Positions 18,943 to 26,685 of a DNA stretch of 64,000 nucleotides are shown piece after piece. The notes beneath the pieces are model-generated. The model had not been told where the DNA came from. It worked only from the letters and a program-made list of their open reading frames with translations, and searched no databases. The DNA comes from Ignavibacteria bacterium. Lineage in GTDB: Bacteria > Bacteroidota > Ignavibacteria > Tepidaquicellales > Tepidaquicellaceae. The translations under genes were made by a program, and so were the position numbers. Within the stretch, counting starts at the first letter, position 1. Every line of letters starts with the position of its first letter. The DNA lies in contig JADJAH010000009.1 of assembly GCA_016704345.1 (NCBI GenBank), positions 186,001-250,000 on the forward strand. The letters are read 5' to 3'.

Positions 18943-19836
18943 ATGAAGGATCTGATCTCAAAAATTCCTGATCACCGGAAAGGACTGATATACATCAGTT
19001 TCTGCGCATTACTGTGGAGTTCCGGCGGACTCTTTATCAAGGTACTCACACTTGATGCGTTTCAGATTTCATTTTACAGATCACTCATTGCTGCTATTAC
19101 AATCTTCGGAATTACAAAGATAAGAGGAAAGAGTCTTAAATTTGAGATCGACCGCATATCTGTCCTGTGCAGTATTTCTTATGCATTCATACTTGTGCTG
19201 TTTGTAACGGCAACAAAACTCACGACAGCGGCCAACGCAATCTTTCTTCAATTCACTGCTCCTTTGTATCTGTTATTAATCGAGCCAATATTTCTAAAGA
19301 CAAAGTTTGAGAAGCGTAATCTTATAGCACTTGTATTTTGCTTTCTCGGAATGATCATGTTCTTCTTCGGCAAGCTTGATTTCTCGGGTATTCAGGGCAA
19401 TCTGCTGGCAATTTGTTCAGGAATTTGTTTTGCACTTTTCTCATTATTTCTCAAATGGAAGAAACAACTTCATAAAAGTGAGAATACAATTTCCATTATC
19501 ATTGTCGGCAATCTGCTTGTGTGTCTGATCTGCCTCCCGTTTGTCTACGACAAATTACTTGTGAATTCAACGCAGCTTGTCAATCTGCTTTTCATGGGAG
19601 TGTTTCAATTGGGAATAAGTTATTTGATATTCAACGAAGGGCTAAAGTATGTATCAGCAACCGAATCAATGATCATTGCAATGCTTGAAGCAGTATTGAA
19701 TCCGATATGGGTCTTCATGGGAGTGGGAGAGGTTCCAACAATTTATTCTATAATTGGATCAGTAATAATCTTGCTTGCAGTATTATGGCGAACATTGATG
19801 GTAAAACCCGATGAGAAGCTGAGAATTGTTGATTGA
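18943..19836 (+). CDS. EamA/DMT-family transporter
   Basis: A 297-residue inner-membrane protein with ten predicted membrane helices arranged as two EamA repeats. The opening ISFCALLWSSGGLFIKV and the second-repeat GNLLAICSGICFALFSLFLKW are typical. Substrate is not deducible, as family members export amino acids, sugars or metabolites. Its stop codon abuts the stop of the convergent PEGA gene with no intervening base. Confidence 0.88.
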   Translation: MKDLISKIPDHRKGLIYISFCALLWSSGGLFIKVLTLDAFQISFYRSLIAAITIFGITKIRGKSLKFEIDRISVLCSISYAFILVLFVTATKLTTAANAIFLQFTAPLYLLLIEPIFLKTKFEKRNLIALVFCFLGMIMFFFGKLDFSGIQGNLLAICSGICFALFSLFLKWKKQLHKSENTISIIIVGNLLVCLICLPFVYDKLLVNSTQLVNLLFMGVFQLGISYLIFNEGLKYVSATESMIIAMLEAVLNPIWVFMGVGEVPTIYSIIGSVIILLAVLWRTLMVKPDEKLRIVD

Positions 19837-19844
19837 TCAATCAA
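19829..19844. other. Perfect 16-bp palindrome over two abutting convergent stop codons
   Basis: The sequence ttgattgatcaatcaa is its own reverse complement and contains the TGA stops of both convergent genes (19834-19836 on +, 19839-19837 on -). It has no T-run, so it is not an obvious terminator. The sharing may simply reflect compact gene ends. Confidence 0.5.
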
Positions 19845-20658
19845 AGAAAAGAAAATACACAAGTCCGCCAATAGCAGCCTGCATCAGTACCAAAGCAATC
19901 GCAAAGTAAGTGTCATTCTGCCTTGATTCGTCGAGCGTTTCTTTATCTCCCGTGAATGTATACTCGGTGTAAAGATCATTTGCTTTGGTCTTGTAGTCGT
20001 ATGCAAAATATCCCGCAGCGATGGATGAAGCGGCAAGCCCCATTATCAAAGTCAGATTCCTGCTTGTCTTGAATTGAGTGCCTTTGTTCTTAATTACATT
20101 CGGTTCATTCTTTGCATTGTCCTTCAGCTTAAGAGTGACATTTGCTCCGCTGAGCGGATCATAGGAATTCATGTCATAGATCAGATCTCTGTAATTATTC
20201 TTTCTAAACGTTACAATGCCCTTCATTAAATAATCTGACATATACCTTAAAGGAGTATTTCCAAGAAGTGTGTCATTTCTAATTACACCGGCATCAAACG
20301 GAATCGAGTTGAATTCATAATAGTAAGGAAATCCTGCATACACAATTGTATCTTTGTTGAGATTAATAGTCATTATCAGGTTCTCATTTTGCCAGTCGCC
20401 GAGACGCTTTGGGTTCAGGAGCTTCACATCATACATGCCCTTTTTCACTTTGTAATTATCTACCGGAGCAACGCCAATGCTTGCAGAGTCAAGAAATACT
20501 TCTGCCTGTTCAACATTAGTATGAACACTAAGAGATATGTAACCGGATGAGTCTGCGACAGATGCTGAATCTTCCTGTGCATACAGCATACCGGCGGTAC
20601 ATGCAAAATAGAGAATCCCGAATGCGATACAGCTGATTCTTAAAATTATCTTATTCAC
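19837..20658 (-). CDS. PEGA-domain envelope protein
   Basis: A 273-residue protein with an N-terminal signal peptide (hydrophobic 5-27, ending AGMLYAQ). A PEGA-type domain follows (ISLSVHTNVEQAEVFLDSASIG, about 40-110), repeated more weakly around DAGVIRNDTLLGNTPLRY. Two C-terminal membrane helices are present (LIMGLAASSIAAGYFAYDY and the final IALVLMQAAIGGLVYFLFF). PEGA domains are beta-rich surface or periplasmic modules without enzyme activity. The start overlaps the end of the PQQ-propeller gene by 8 bp, so the two are an operon. Confidence 0.7.
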   Translation of the reverse strand: MNKIILRISCIAFGILYFACTAGMLYAQEDSASVADSSGYISLSVHTNVEQAEVFLDSASIGVAPVDNYKVKKGMYDVKLLNPKRLGDWQNENLIMTINLNKDTIVYAGFPYYYEFNSIPFDAGVIRNDTLLGNTPLRYMSDYLMKGIVTFRKNNYRDLIYDMNSYDPLSGANVTLKLKDNAKNEPNVIKNKGTQFKTSRNLTLIMGLAASSIAAGYFAYDYKTKANDLYTEYTFTGDKETLDESRQNDTYFAIALVLMQAAIGGLVYFLFFD

Positions 20659-21898
20659 GTTTCATAACTTTGTTTGAGAAGCAATATACATACTTGTCAT
20701 CTCCTGCAACAAAGACATAATCTTTCCATATCACAGCGCTTGACCTTACTCTTCCCTCCGTCATCTGACTCCAGATTATTGATCCGTCTTCCGCATTCAA
20801 GCAATAAAATTTCTTATCAAATGATCCGATGAATATCTTGTCGCCGTGAAGCAGAGGCGTTCCGGAAATTGGACCCTTTGTTCTGAAAGTCCATTTCACT
20901 TCGCCATTGTTCTTATTAATAGAATATACTTTTCCGTCAATACCTGCAGTAATTATCTGATCTTTGTAGAAAGTCGATGCCGAAAGAAATTTGGTACCCA
21001 GATCTTTCTTCCACACAAGATTTCCCGATGAATCCAAGCAGTAAAAGTTCAGATCATCAGACCCAAAATATATCCTTGATGAATCCGCAGTTGCGTCCGC
21101 AAAAATCGATCCGCCTGTTTCAAATTTCCATTTACTTTTTCCGTCCTTTGCATTGAAGCAGTACATTGCCCCGTTGATTGCACCTGCATAGAGTTTTCCC
21201 CCTGAGATTGTTGGGCTGGTATAAAATTGAGCTGATGATCTCCCCGTCTTCTCCGCTCTTGATGTCCATATTATGCTACCGGTCTGCGAACTAAGGCGGT
21301 ATACTTTACCGTTTGTTGAGCATACAAACACATCCTTGTCATAAAGCACAGGTGAAGACTCAACAAACCCAACGAACCTGCTCCATTTCAGGATACCGGT
21401 TTGCAGGCTTGTCTTGAATATTCTTCCGTCAATATTTCCTGTTGATATCAGCACGACACTGTTGCCCATTATCAGCGGAGTAGAGTAAGAAGCCCGGCTG
21501 CCCATTTCAAGCCGGCCTATGCTTCTGCCGCTTGTTACATCTATTCCATAACATTCGCCCTTTAAAGTACTCACAAAGAGCACCGCGTCTGCAGCTGAAA
21601 GGCAGTTTCTTGACAAGCCGCCGTCGGTATCAAACTCCCAATAAAGATTCAGTGGAAATTTAAATACAGCTTCTGATTTGGAAATGTTTGACTTTGCAGG
21701 GTCACCTCCGATGAAGAGCCAGTCTTCTTCAGTATTAATCTCGACCGGCTTTTCCACGGTAAGTGATGAACAGGAATACAAGTACATTCCTGCAAACAAC
21801 AATATGCAAAGACATTGCCGTCCAAAACATTTTTCAACATCGAAAATTATATCGAAAATAAGCTGCAACATTAGGTTTTTTCGATTCGGAAAAAACAA
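20651..21898 (-). CDS. PQQ-binding-like beta-propeller lipoprotein (BamB-like fold)
   Basis: A 415-residue protein. The hydrophobic stretch ending GMYLYSCSS contains a lipobox (LYSC), so the mature protein is probably lipid-anchored. It then carries seven to eight propeller blades of the PQQ/quinoprotein type, recognisable as repeated GxVYxL/CFNxxxG and WxF motifs, such as KVYRLSSQTGSIIWTS and AMYCFNAKDGKSKWKFETGG. The fold matches BamB, but similar propellers occur in unrelated envelope proteins, so a BAM role is not claimed. ATG 21871 is an alternative start nearer the signal peptide. Confidence 0.82.
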   Translation of the reverse strand: MFFPNRKNLMLQLIFDIIFDVEKCFGRQCLCILLFAGMYLYSCSSLTVEKPVEINTEEDWLFIGGDPAKSNISKSEAVFKFPLNLYWEFDTDGGLSRNCLSAADAVLFVSTLKGECYGIDVTSGRSIGRLEMGSRASYSTPLIMGNSVVLISTGNIDGRIFKTSLQTGILKWSRFVGFVESSPVLYDKDVFVCSTNGKVYRLSSQTGSIIWTSRAEKTGRSSAQFYTSPTISGGKLYAGAINGAMYCFNAKDGKSKWKFETGGSIFADATADSSRIYFGSDDLNFYCLDSSGNLVWKKDLGTKFLSASTFYKDQIITAGIDGKVYSINKNNGEVKWTFRTKGPISGTPLLHGDKIFIGSFDKKFYCLNAEDGSIIWSQMTEGRVRSSAVIWKDYVFVAGDDKYVYCFSNKVMKRE

Positions 21899-22118
21899 CC
21901 CGCCTTCGTATAATTGCCGTTAAAAAAATTGTGAGCAATGGCGTAGCAAGAATTTCTGTTTGACGAAGCCCGACAGCGTTCTTCTGTCGGGCGAGGAGTT
22001 AAATTCTTGCAGCCATTGCGAACAGTTTTTAGGCAATTATACGGCAGCGGGCGACTTTTCTTTGCCAAGCTTTCTTTTGGTCGTTCAAAAGAAAGCGGAA
22101 ATGATTTTATTCTATGTA
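21894..22118 (+). repeat. Nested inverted-repeat element, copy A
   Basis: About 225 bp between the propeller gene and the GTPase gene. It has three nested complementary arms: an outer pair with cgtataattgcc at 21907-21918 and its complement at 22032-22043, a middle pair with gcaatggc and aagaattt on one side and aaattctt and gccattgc on the other, and an inner perfect stem gcccgacag / ctgtcgggc around a 7-nt loop. A second hairpin (gctttcttttg / caaaagaaagc) follows. A second copy in the opposite orientation lies at 30862-31108. Open frames across it are artefacts of the repeat. Confidence 0.85.
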
Positions 22119-22306
22119 AATGCATCGAACTAATTGCATTTAAATTAAAAGTGTTTTGAACAGAGTTGATGCAAAGATGTCTCAGCAATTTATTTACGTG
22201 TTGCAAATTTGATTTAAATGAACCGGCTGCTTCAGTACGGCGGCATAAGATTCTATCTGCCGCCGTACTTTGCAATGCAGTTAATGAGGGTTGGTACGAA
22301 ATGTGT

Positions 22307-23632
22307 TTACTTTAAGAAGCCTGCAAACACTTCAGCAAGACCGGGTTTGCCGATCTCCTGAAGGTCATATGTAACTCTTACTGTCGGCTTCTTTATTTTT
22401 ATGAGACGACGAAGATCGATCGGAGTTCCAATAACTACTGTATCACATGGAACCTTGTTGATCGTATCCTCCAGATCCTTTATTTGTTTATCGCCATATC
22501 CCATTGCAGGAAGAAGAGCTCCAACGCCTTTGTATTTTTCAAAAGTTTCTTTGATAGATTTCACTGCATACGGTCGCGGATCAATTATCTCAGAGGCTCC
22601 GAATTTCTGCGAAGCAAGAACACCGGCTCCGAATTTCATTTCGCCGTGAGTGAGTGTCGGACCGTCTTCAACAACGAGCACACGCTTTCCTCTGATTAAT
22701 TTATCATCGCTTTCATTTTCCAGTGAAATAGGAGAAGCCGCTTCAATTATAATTGCTTTCGAATTCACCTGTCTGATATTCTCGCGAATCTTTCTGATGC
22801 TTTCCATATCTGCAGAGTCAACCTTGTTGATAACCACAACGTCTGCGATCAAAAGATTTGTATAGCCCGGATAGTAGTTCATCTCATGTCCGGCCCTGTG
22901 CGGGTCAACTACAACTATAACAAGATCACTTTTATAGAATGGCATATCATTGTTGCCTCCATCCCAAATTATTACGTCAGCTTCCTTTTCAGCTTCACGG
23001 ACGATAGCCTCATAGTCTGCGCCTGCATAGATCACATAACCATGTGCAATGTGCGGTTCATATTCTTCCATTTCTTCGATAGTACACTTGTGTTTTTTTA
23101 AATCGGAGATCTGACCAAACCTCTGAACTCTTTGCTTCGCAAGATTTCCGTACGGCATCGGATGCCTGATTGATACAGTTTTCAATCCCATTGACTTCAA
23201 TACCTCGACAACTTTTCTTGAAGTCTGACTCTTGCCCGCTCCTGTTCTCGATGCAACAACGGCAATGACCGGCTTCGTTGATTTGATTGCTGTTTGATCG
23301 TAGCCCAACATCTTGAATGATGCTCCGGCAGCATTTATCCTTGCACCTTTCTCCATTATGTAATTGAAAGACACATCGGAATATGAGAATACTACTTCTT
23401 CGATCTTATGTTTCTTGATCAGATCATAGATCATCTCCTCAGGATAAATTGGTATTCCTTTTGGATACATTTTACCGCTGAGTTCCGGTGGATATTTTCT
23501 ATCGTCAATGTAGGGGATTTGTGTTGCTGTGAAAGCAATAACATCGTAGTTGGGATTGTCGCGGTAGAAAACATTAAAGTTGTGGAAGTCTCTTCCTGCC
23601 GCACCCATAATCAAGGTTCTTATTTTGTTCAT
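22307..23632 (-). CDS. Cyclic 2,3-diphosphoglycerate synthetase-like P-loop protein
   Basis: A 441-residue cytoplasmic protein. The N-terminal part (RTLIMGAAGRDFHNFNVFYRD) is Rossmann-like. A central P-loop (ASRTGAGKSQTSRKV, about residues 127-141) is followed by DVIIWDGGNNDMPF and VVINKVDSAD, which resembles the NKxD guanine-recognition motif. This architecture matches bacterial proteins annotated as cyclic 2,3-diphosphoglycerate synthetase, named after the archaeal enzyme. Whether this organism makes the cyclic compound is unknown, and a GTPase or metallochaperone-type role is possible. It stands alone between two long intergenic stretches. Confidence 0.75.
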   Translation of the reverse strand: MNKIRTLIMGAAGRDFHNFNVFYRDNPNYDVIAFTATQIPYIDDRKYPPELSGKMYPKGIPIYPEEMIYDLIKKHKIEEVVFSYSDVSFNYIMEKGARINAAGASFKMLGYDQTAIKSTKPVIAVVASRTGAGKSQTSRKVVEVLKSMGLKTVSIRHPMPYGNLAKQRVQRFGQISDLKKHKCTIEEMEEYEPHIAHGYVIYAGADYEAIVREAEKEADVIIWDGGNNDMPFYKSDLVIVVVDPHRAGHEMNYYPGYTNLLIADVVVINKVDSADMESIRKIRENIRQVNSKAIIIEAASPISLENESDDKLIRGKRVLVVEDGPTLTHGEMKFGAGVLASQKFGASEIIDPRPYAVKSIKETFEKYKGVGALLPAMGYGDKQIKDLEDTINKVPCDTVVIGTPIDLRRLIKIKKPTVRVTYDLQEIGKPGLAEVFAGFLK

Positions 23633-23782
23633 ACAGTTAAATGAAGTTTTATTTTCGAATCGGTTACATGTTGTACTTTTACTTATGCGTGAAAGATATT
23701 CACTTTAAAGAAGACTTTTTAGCCAAAAAATCGGGCAACGAGTCGCTTCCTGACTTAAGTCTTACTTAACTTCTGTCCCAAA

Positions 23783-23977
23783 TTAAAAGGCTTGCATGCA
23801 AAATGTCAGACTGCATTTAACTTTCTTTCTTAATCTGTTACCTGCTTCATCGTAGAAATAATAAGTTGAATAAAGCAGACTGTCTTTAAGAACATACTCT
23901 TTATTGCAAGCTGCGTTATCAGATTCCTGTGATCCCCAGAGGGGCAGGCGTACTTTGTATCGCGGTTGCTGTTTATG
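23783..23977 (-). pseudogene. Possible remnant of an RHS-like repeat protein
   Basis: A 64-codon open stretch without a credible start encodes LPLWGSQESDNAACNKEYVL followed by YYFYDEAGNRLRKKVK before a stop. The YFYDEAGNR pattern is that of RHS/YD repeats. No upstream continuation in the same frame is found, because a stop lies at 23980-23978. I regard it as a decayed 3' end in a 720-bp region that otherwise holds no gene. Weak evidence. Confidence 0.3.
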
Positions 23978-24113
23978 TCATCGCGCGTAATGTTTTTCGC
24001 CGACGGTAAATTAGCAAAAACTTATAGGGTGTCCGAATGCGGAAAACAGGAGTTTATTTTGCTTACTCAATTGGATTTAGCATTTATCTGAAAAACGAGC
24101 CTCAACCGCCATT

Positions 24114-24248
24114 TTTGCTAAGCGTCCGAACTCTTTTGCTAAGCGTCTGAACTCTTTTGCTAAGCGTCCGAACTCTTTAGCAGAGCGTCCGAACTCTTTA
24201 GCAGAGCGTCCGAACTCTTTAGCAGAGCGTCCGAACTCTTTAGCAGAG
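24114..24248. repeat. 21-bp tandem array (about six and a half units)
   Basis: Units built on gcgtccgaactctttagcag are repeated with exact 21-bp spacing. The left units have the variant ...cttttgctaa. On the minus strand the units stay open and would read as the heptad EFGRSAK / EFGRLAK, while the plus strand has stops. No start codon or upstream gene supports translation. Confidence 0.85.
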
Positions 24249-24365
24249 AAAGTTCATCTCCTGTCCTGCTACTTCAAATGTCTTGCAGTAAGGACAGGCA
24301 CAATAGTTGTTCAGTTCAGATAGTTTTGCAGCAAGTTCGGGTGATTTGCCGGTCTTAGGGACTTG
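24240..24365 (-). pseudogene. Possible short coding remnant with a CxCPYC motif
   Basis: A 41-codon open stretch without a start reads ...SPELAAKLSELNNYCACPYC then KTFEVAGQEMNFLC and stops exactly where the 21-bp array begins. The composition is protein-like, but I do not recognise the family. It lies immediately 3' of the truncated peptidase fragment, in a different frame. Confidence 0.2.
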
Positions 24366-24792
24366 TCAGCGAACGGTGTAATGTTTGTGTTGATGAGTGC
24401 AGTTGATTTGGGTAAATAAAAAAATCTACCGGCTCAACAAGGTAATTCAGAGTAACACTCTCAAATAATTGACTCTCAATATACATTTGAATAAAATTAA
24501 TCGCATTTGAGTTCGTTCCTATCAATGACACTTCTGCTCCAATGTAATTTCCGAGATGATATAGAGAGTCTATTACGCCACCGTTATTTATGATAAATGC
24601 ATTAACATCATTCATGTAATTGCTATTAGATATTAAATGTTGCTTTAAACCTACTAATAATTTATCCTTAAAGTATTTTAAGTAATAGCCTCTTTCAACA
24701 TCAAACGTAGAATCAATTTGGGAAGACACTGTTGCATTTTCTAAAGTGCAACAAACTATTGATAGAAGAATTATTCTTATTATTTTTTCCAT
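24355..24792 (-). pseudogene. Truncated N-terminal part of a subtilisin-type (S8) peptidase
   Basis: A 145-residue protein from ATG 24792. Residues 1-25 are a signal peptide (MEKIIRIILLSIVCCTLENA). The rest resembles the inhibitory propeptide that precedes S8 catalytic domains: a KDKLLVGLKQ strand, NAFIINNGGVIDSLYHLGNY, then LFESVTLNYLVEPVDFFIYP, equivalent to the usual 'VEPNYIV...PNDPYF' junction. It stops within ~15 residues of that junction, and no Asp/His/Ser catalytic motifs follow in any frame. It is most likely a gene decapitated 3' of the prodomain. A free-standing protease inhibitor is a less likely alternative. Confidence 0.5.
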
Positions 24793-25096
24793 TTCAAGTT
24801 GAATTTTGTTATAGAACTTTTCTAACTCTCTGAAACTCATTACTACTCTGCACTCCTTTTCTTCATATCTGTTTCTTCCTCCGTATTCCGTGAAGAAAAT
24901 ACATTGACTTATGAAATAACTTGTAACGCAACCGTACAAAAATTTCAATTTCGTGTTTGGTAGTAAATGCAAAAATTTGCATCTCTGCAAAAATAAGCAA
25001 CTCAATGTCCGCGCTGTGCCGAGCACAAGAACTGATTCACTCATGGCCAAGCCCTTTCCTACCAATTACAAAGCCCCCGGAGGCTGTATGAATATG

Positions 25097-25726
25097 ACGA
25101 ACTTCAGAAGATACCCGTTCGTCTCTGAATGAAAACTGACTGTAACTTATTGGTCTCTGAACCTGACCCGAAGTGTCCGGCTCACATATTAAAGAACTCA
25201 GTCTGAGTCTGAATGTAATGAGATCATCACTCGAAGCAATCCGTCGCACTCCGGAAGAAGTGTGCCTGTGGTTTTAAGCAAACCGGAATTAACTTTAAGA
25301 GTTCAGTCTGCATCTTAAAAAACTCGGCTTAGGAACTTAAGAACTCTGCCGGTGAACTTTAGTACTCTGTCTGCAAACTGAAGAAGTCAGCTCGCTTCCG
25401 GAAGTACTCAGTCACTGAACAAAGATTCAGTGGATGTCTCGGGAAATACTCCGGACGCATCTCGAAATACTCCGGACGCATCTCGAAATACTCCGGACGC
25501 ATCTGGAAATACTCCGGACGCATCTTGAAATACTCAGACCGCTTCCGGAAATACTCCGGACGCATCTTGAAATACTCCGAACGCATCTTGAAATACTCCG
25601 GACGCATCTTGAAATACTCCGGATGCATCTTGAAACACTCAGACCGCTTCCGGAAATACTCCGGACGCATCTCGAAATACTCCGGACGCTTCCGGAAATA
25701 CTCCGGATGCATCTTGAAAAGTTGAA
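25097..25726. repeat. Long 21-bp-phased tandem array, divergent at left and near-uniform at right
   Basis: From 25433 to 25726 there are fourteen 21-bp units of the form (g/a)acgcatcttgaaatactcc plus g, with few changes. To the left, about sixteen further blocks keep the exact 21-bp phase without any indel, but only the ...gaa.tactc.g core is recognisable. On the minus strand the uniform part reads as the heptad EYFEMRP / EYFRKRS; the divergent part has stop codons. Both strands are open across the uniform part simply because 21 is a multiple of three. I treat it as a non-coding minisatellite. Confidence 0.85.
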
Positions 25727-25956
25727 ATTGAACTTTTGTTCACAAAATTTGGGGAAATAAGATCAGGGAAGCGGCTTGAAGCTATTGGCAACGGCAGAAT
25801 TAGTGATCTAGTATTTCGAATTTAATATTGAATAAAGAATGACACAGATGTAAATTGTGATTGATTGCTTCTTTCACAAAAGAAGCAATAGACGAGTTCT
25901 AAAAATGCTTGTCAGATTGTTACGTCATGCACAACGAATAAAACAAACAACAGAAC

Positions 25957-26163
25957 ATGAAAAAGGAACTAACCTTTATTATCGAAGAATCTCCTGAAGG
26001 TGGATATAGCGCGAGGGCACTTGGAGAGTCAATCCATACGGAAGCAGATACTGAGGAACAATTGAAGCAGAATATTAAAGAAGCTGTTGCCTGCCACTTC
26101 GACGAGGAGATACCGTTGATCATCAGATTGCATTTTGTAAGAGATGAGTATATCAATTCATGA
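25957..26163 (+). CDS. hicB: HicB-type antitoxin
   Basis: A 68-residue protein with the partial RNase-H-like HicB fold: LTFIIEESPEGGYSARALGE, then IHTEADTEEQLKQNIKEAVACHF. HicB neutralises HicA and may autoregulate the operon, although the usual C-terminal DNA-binding domain is absent at this length. It precedes and overlaps hicA by an ATGA, the antitoxin-first order. Confidence 0.8.
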   Translation: MKKELTFIIEESPEGGYSARALGESIHTEADTEEQLKQNIKEAVACHFDEEIPLIIRLHFVRDEYINS

Positions 26164-26402
26164 AGCTACCACGAGATGTTTCTGCGAGTGATCTCTTAAA
26201 GGCGCTCGCGAAACTCGGATATGTTAAAACCAGGCAAAAGGGCAGTCACATAAGACTCTCAAGAGTTTCCGGTGATTCTACTCACCATCTTACAATCCCA
26301 AATCACAATCCGATCAAGCTTGGTACTTTAAGAAACATTTTGAAAGATGTTGCTGAGAACACCAAAATCGGAATCGATGACATAATTGAATTCCTTAATT
26401 AG
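26160..26402 (+). CDS. hicA: HicA-family mRNA interferase toxin
   Basis: An 80-residue dsRBD-like toxin. The pattern ASDLLKALAKLGYVKTRQKG followed by SHIRL and HHLTIPNHNPIKLGTLRNIL is diagnostic; the His in GSH is the family's catalytic residue. HicA cleaves mRNA when free of HicB. It lies next to a large minisatellite in the most gene-poor part of the window, typical of a mobile or accessory module. Confidence 0.9.
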   Translation: MKLPRDVSASDLLKALAKLGYVKTRQKGSHIRLSRVSGDSTHHLTIPNHNPIKLGTLRNILKDVAENTKIGIDDIIEFLN

Positions 26403-26685
26403 ATTGAACTTCGCAGTACGCGGTTGCAAGAGTTTCTTACTTGTCTTTCCTTCTCCGCTGCCTGCCAATGCAAGATTTAGCCCAGAGTAAAATTCTTCGC
26501 CTGTGAGATTCTAATTGTTCGAATGTATGAACTATGATTATAAGCCGTTATTGGTCTTAGCGAACGCAGTGAGCGTGTCCAACAACGGCGAAAACTCCTT
26601 TGGGGAGAAACCTCAACACACTCAACACGTTTGGATTTCACTTGAGAATATCATCAAGTATATTTCATACAAATAAATCGAATAC

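Noticed and set aside
21871..22275. Open frame with PLPYNCLKTVRNGCKNLTPR on the minus strand, and its twin at 30933-31124 on the plus strand
   Set aside because: Both are translations of the nested inverted repeat. The similarity is explained by the DNA element, and there is no independent sign of coding.
25359..25760. Two opposite-strand open frames with heptad repeats (MRPEYFK and ILRTHLE)
   Set aside because: Both strands of a 21-bp array without stops are automatically open. The neighbouring older units have stops and no start signal is visible.
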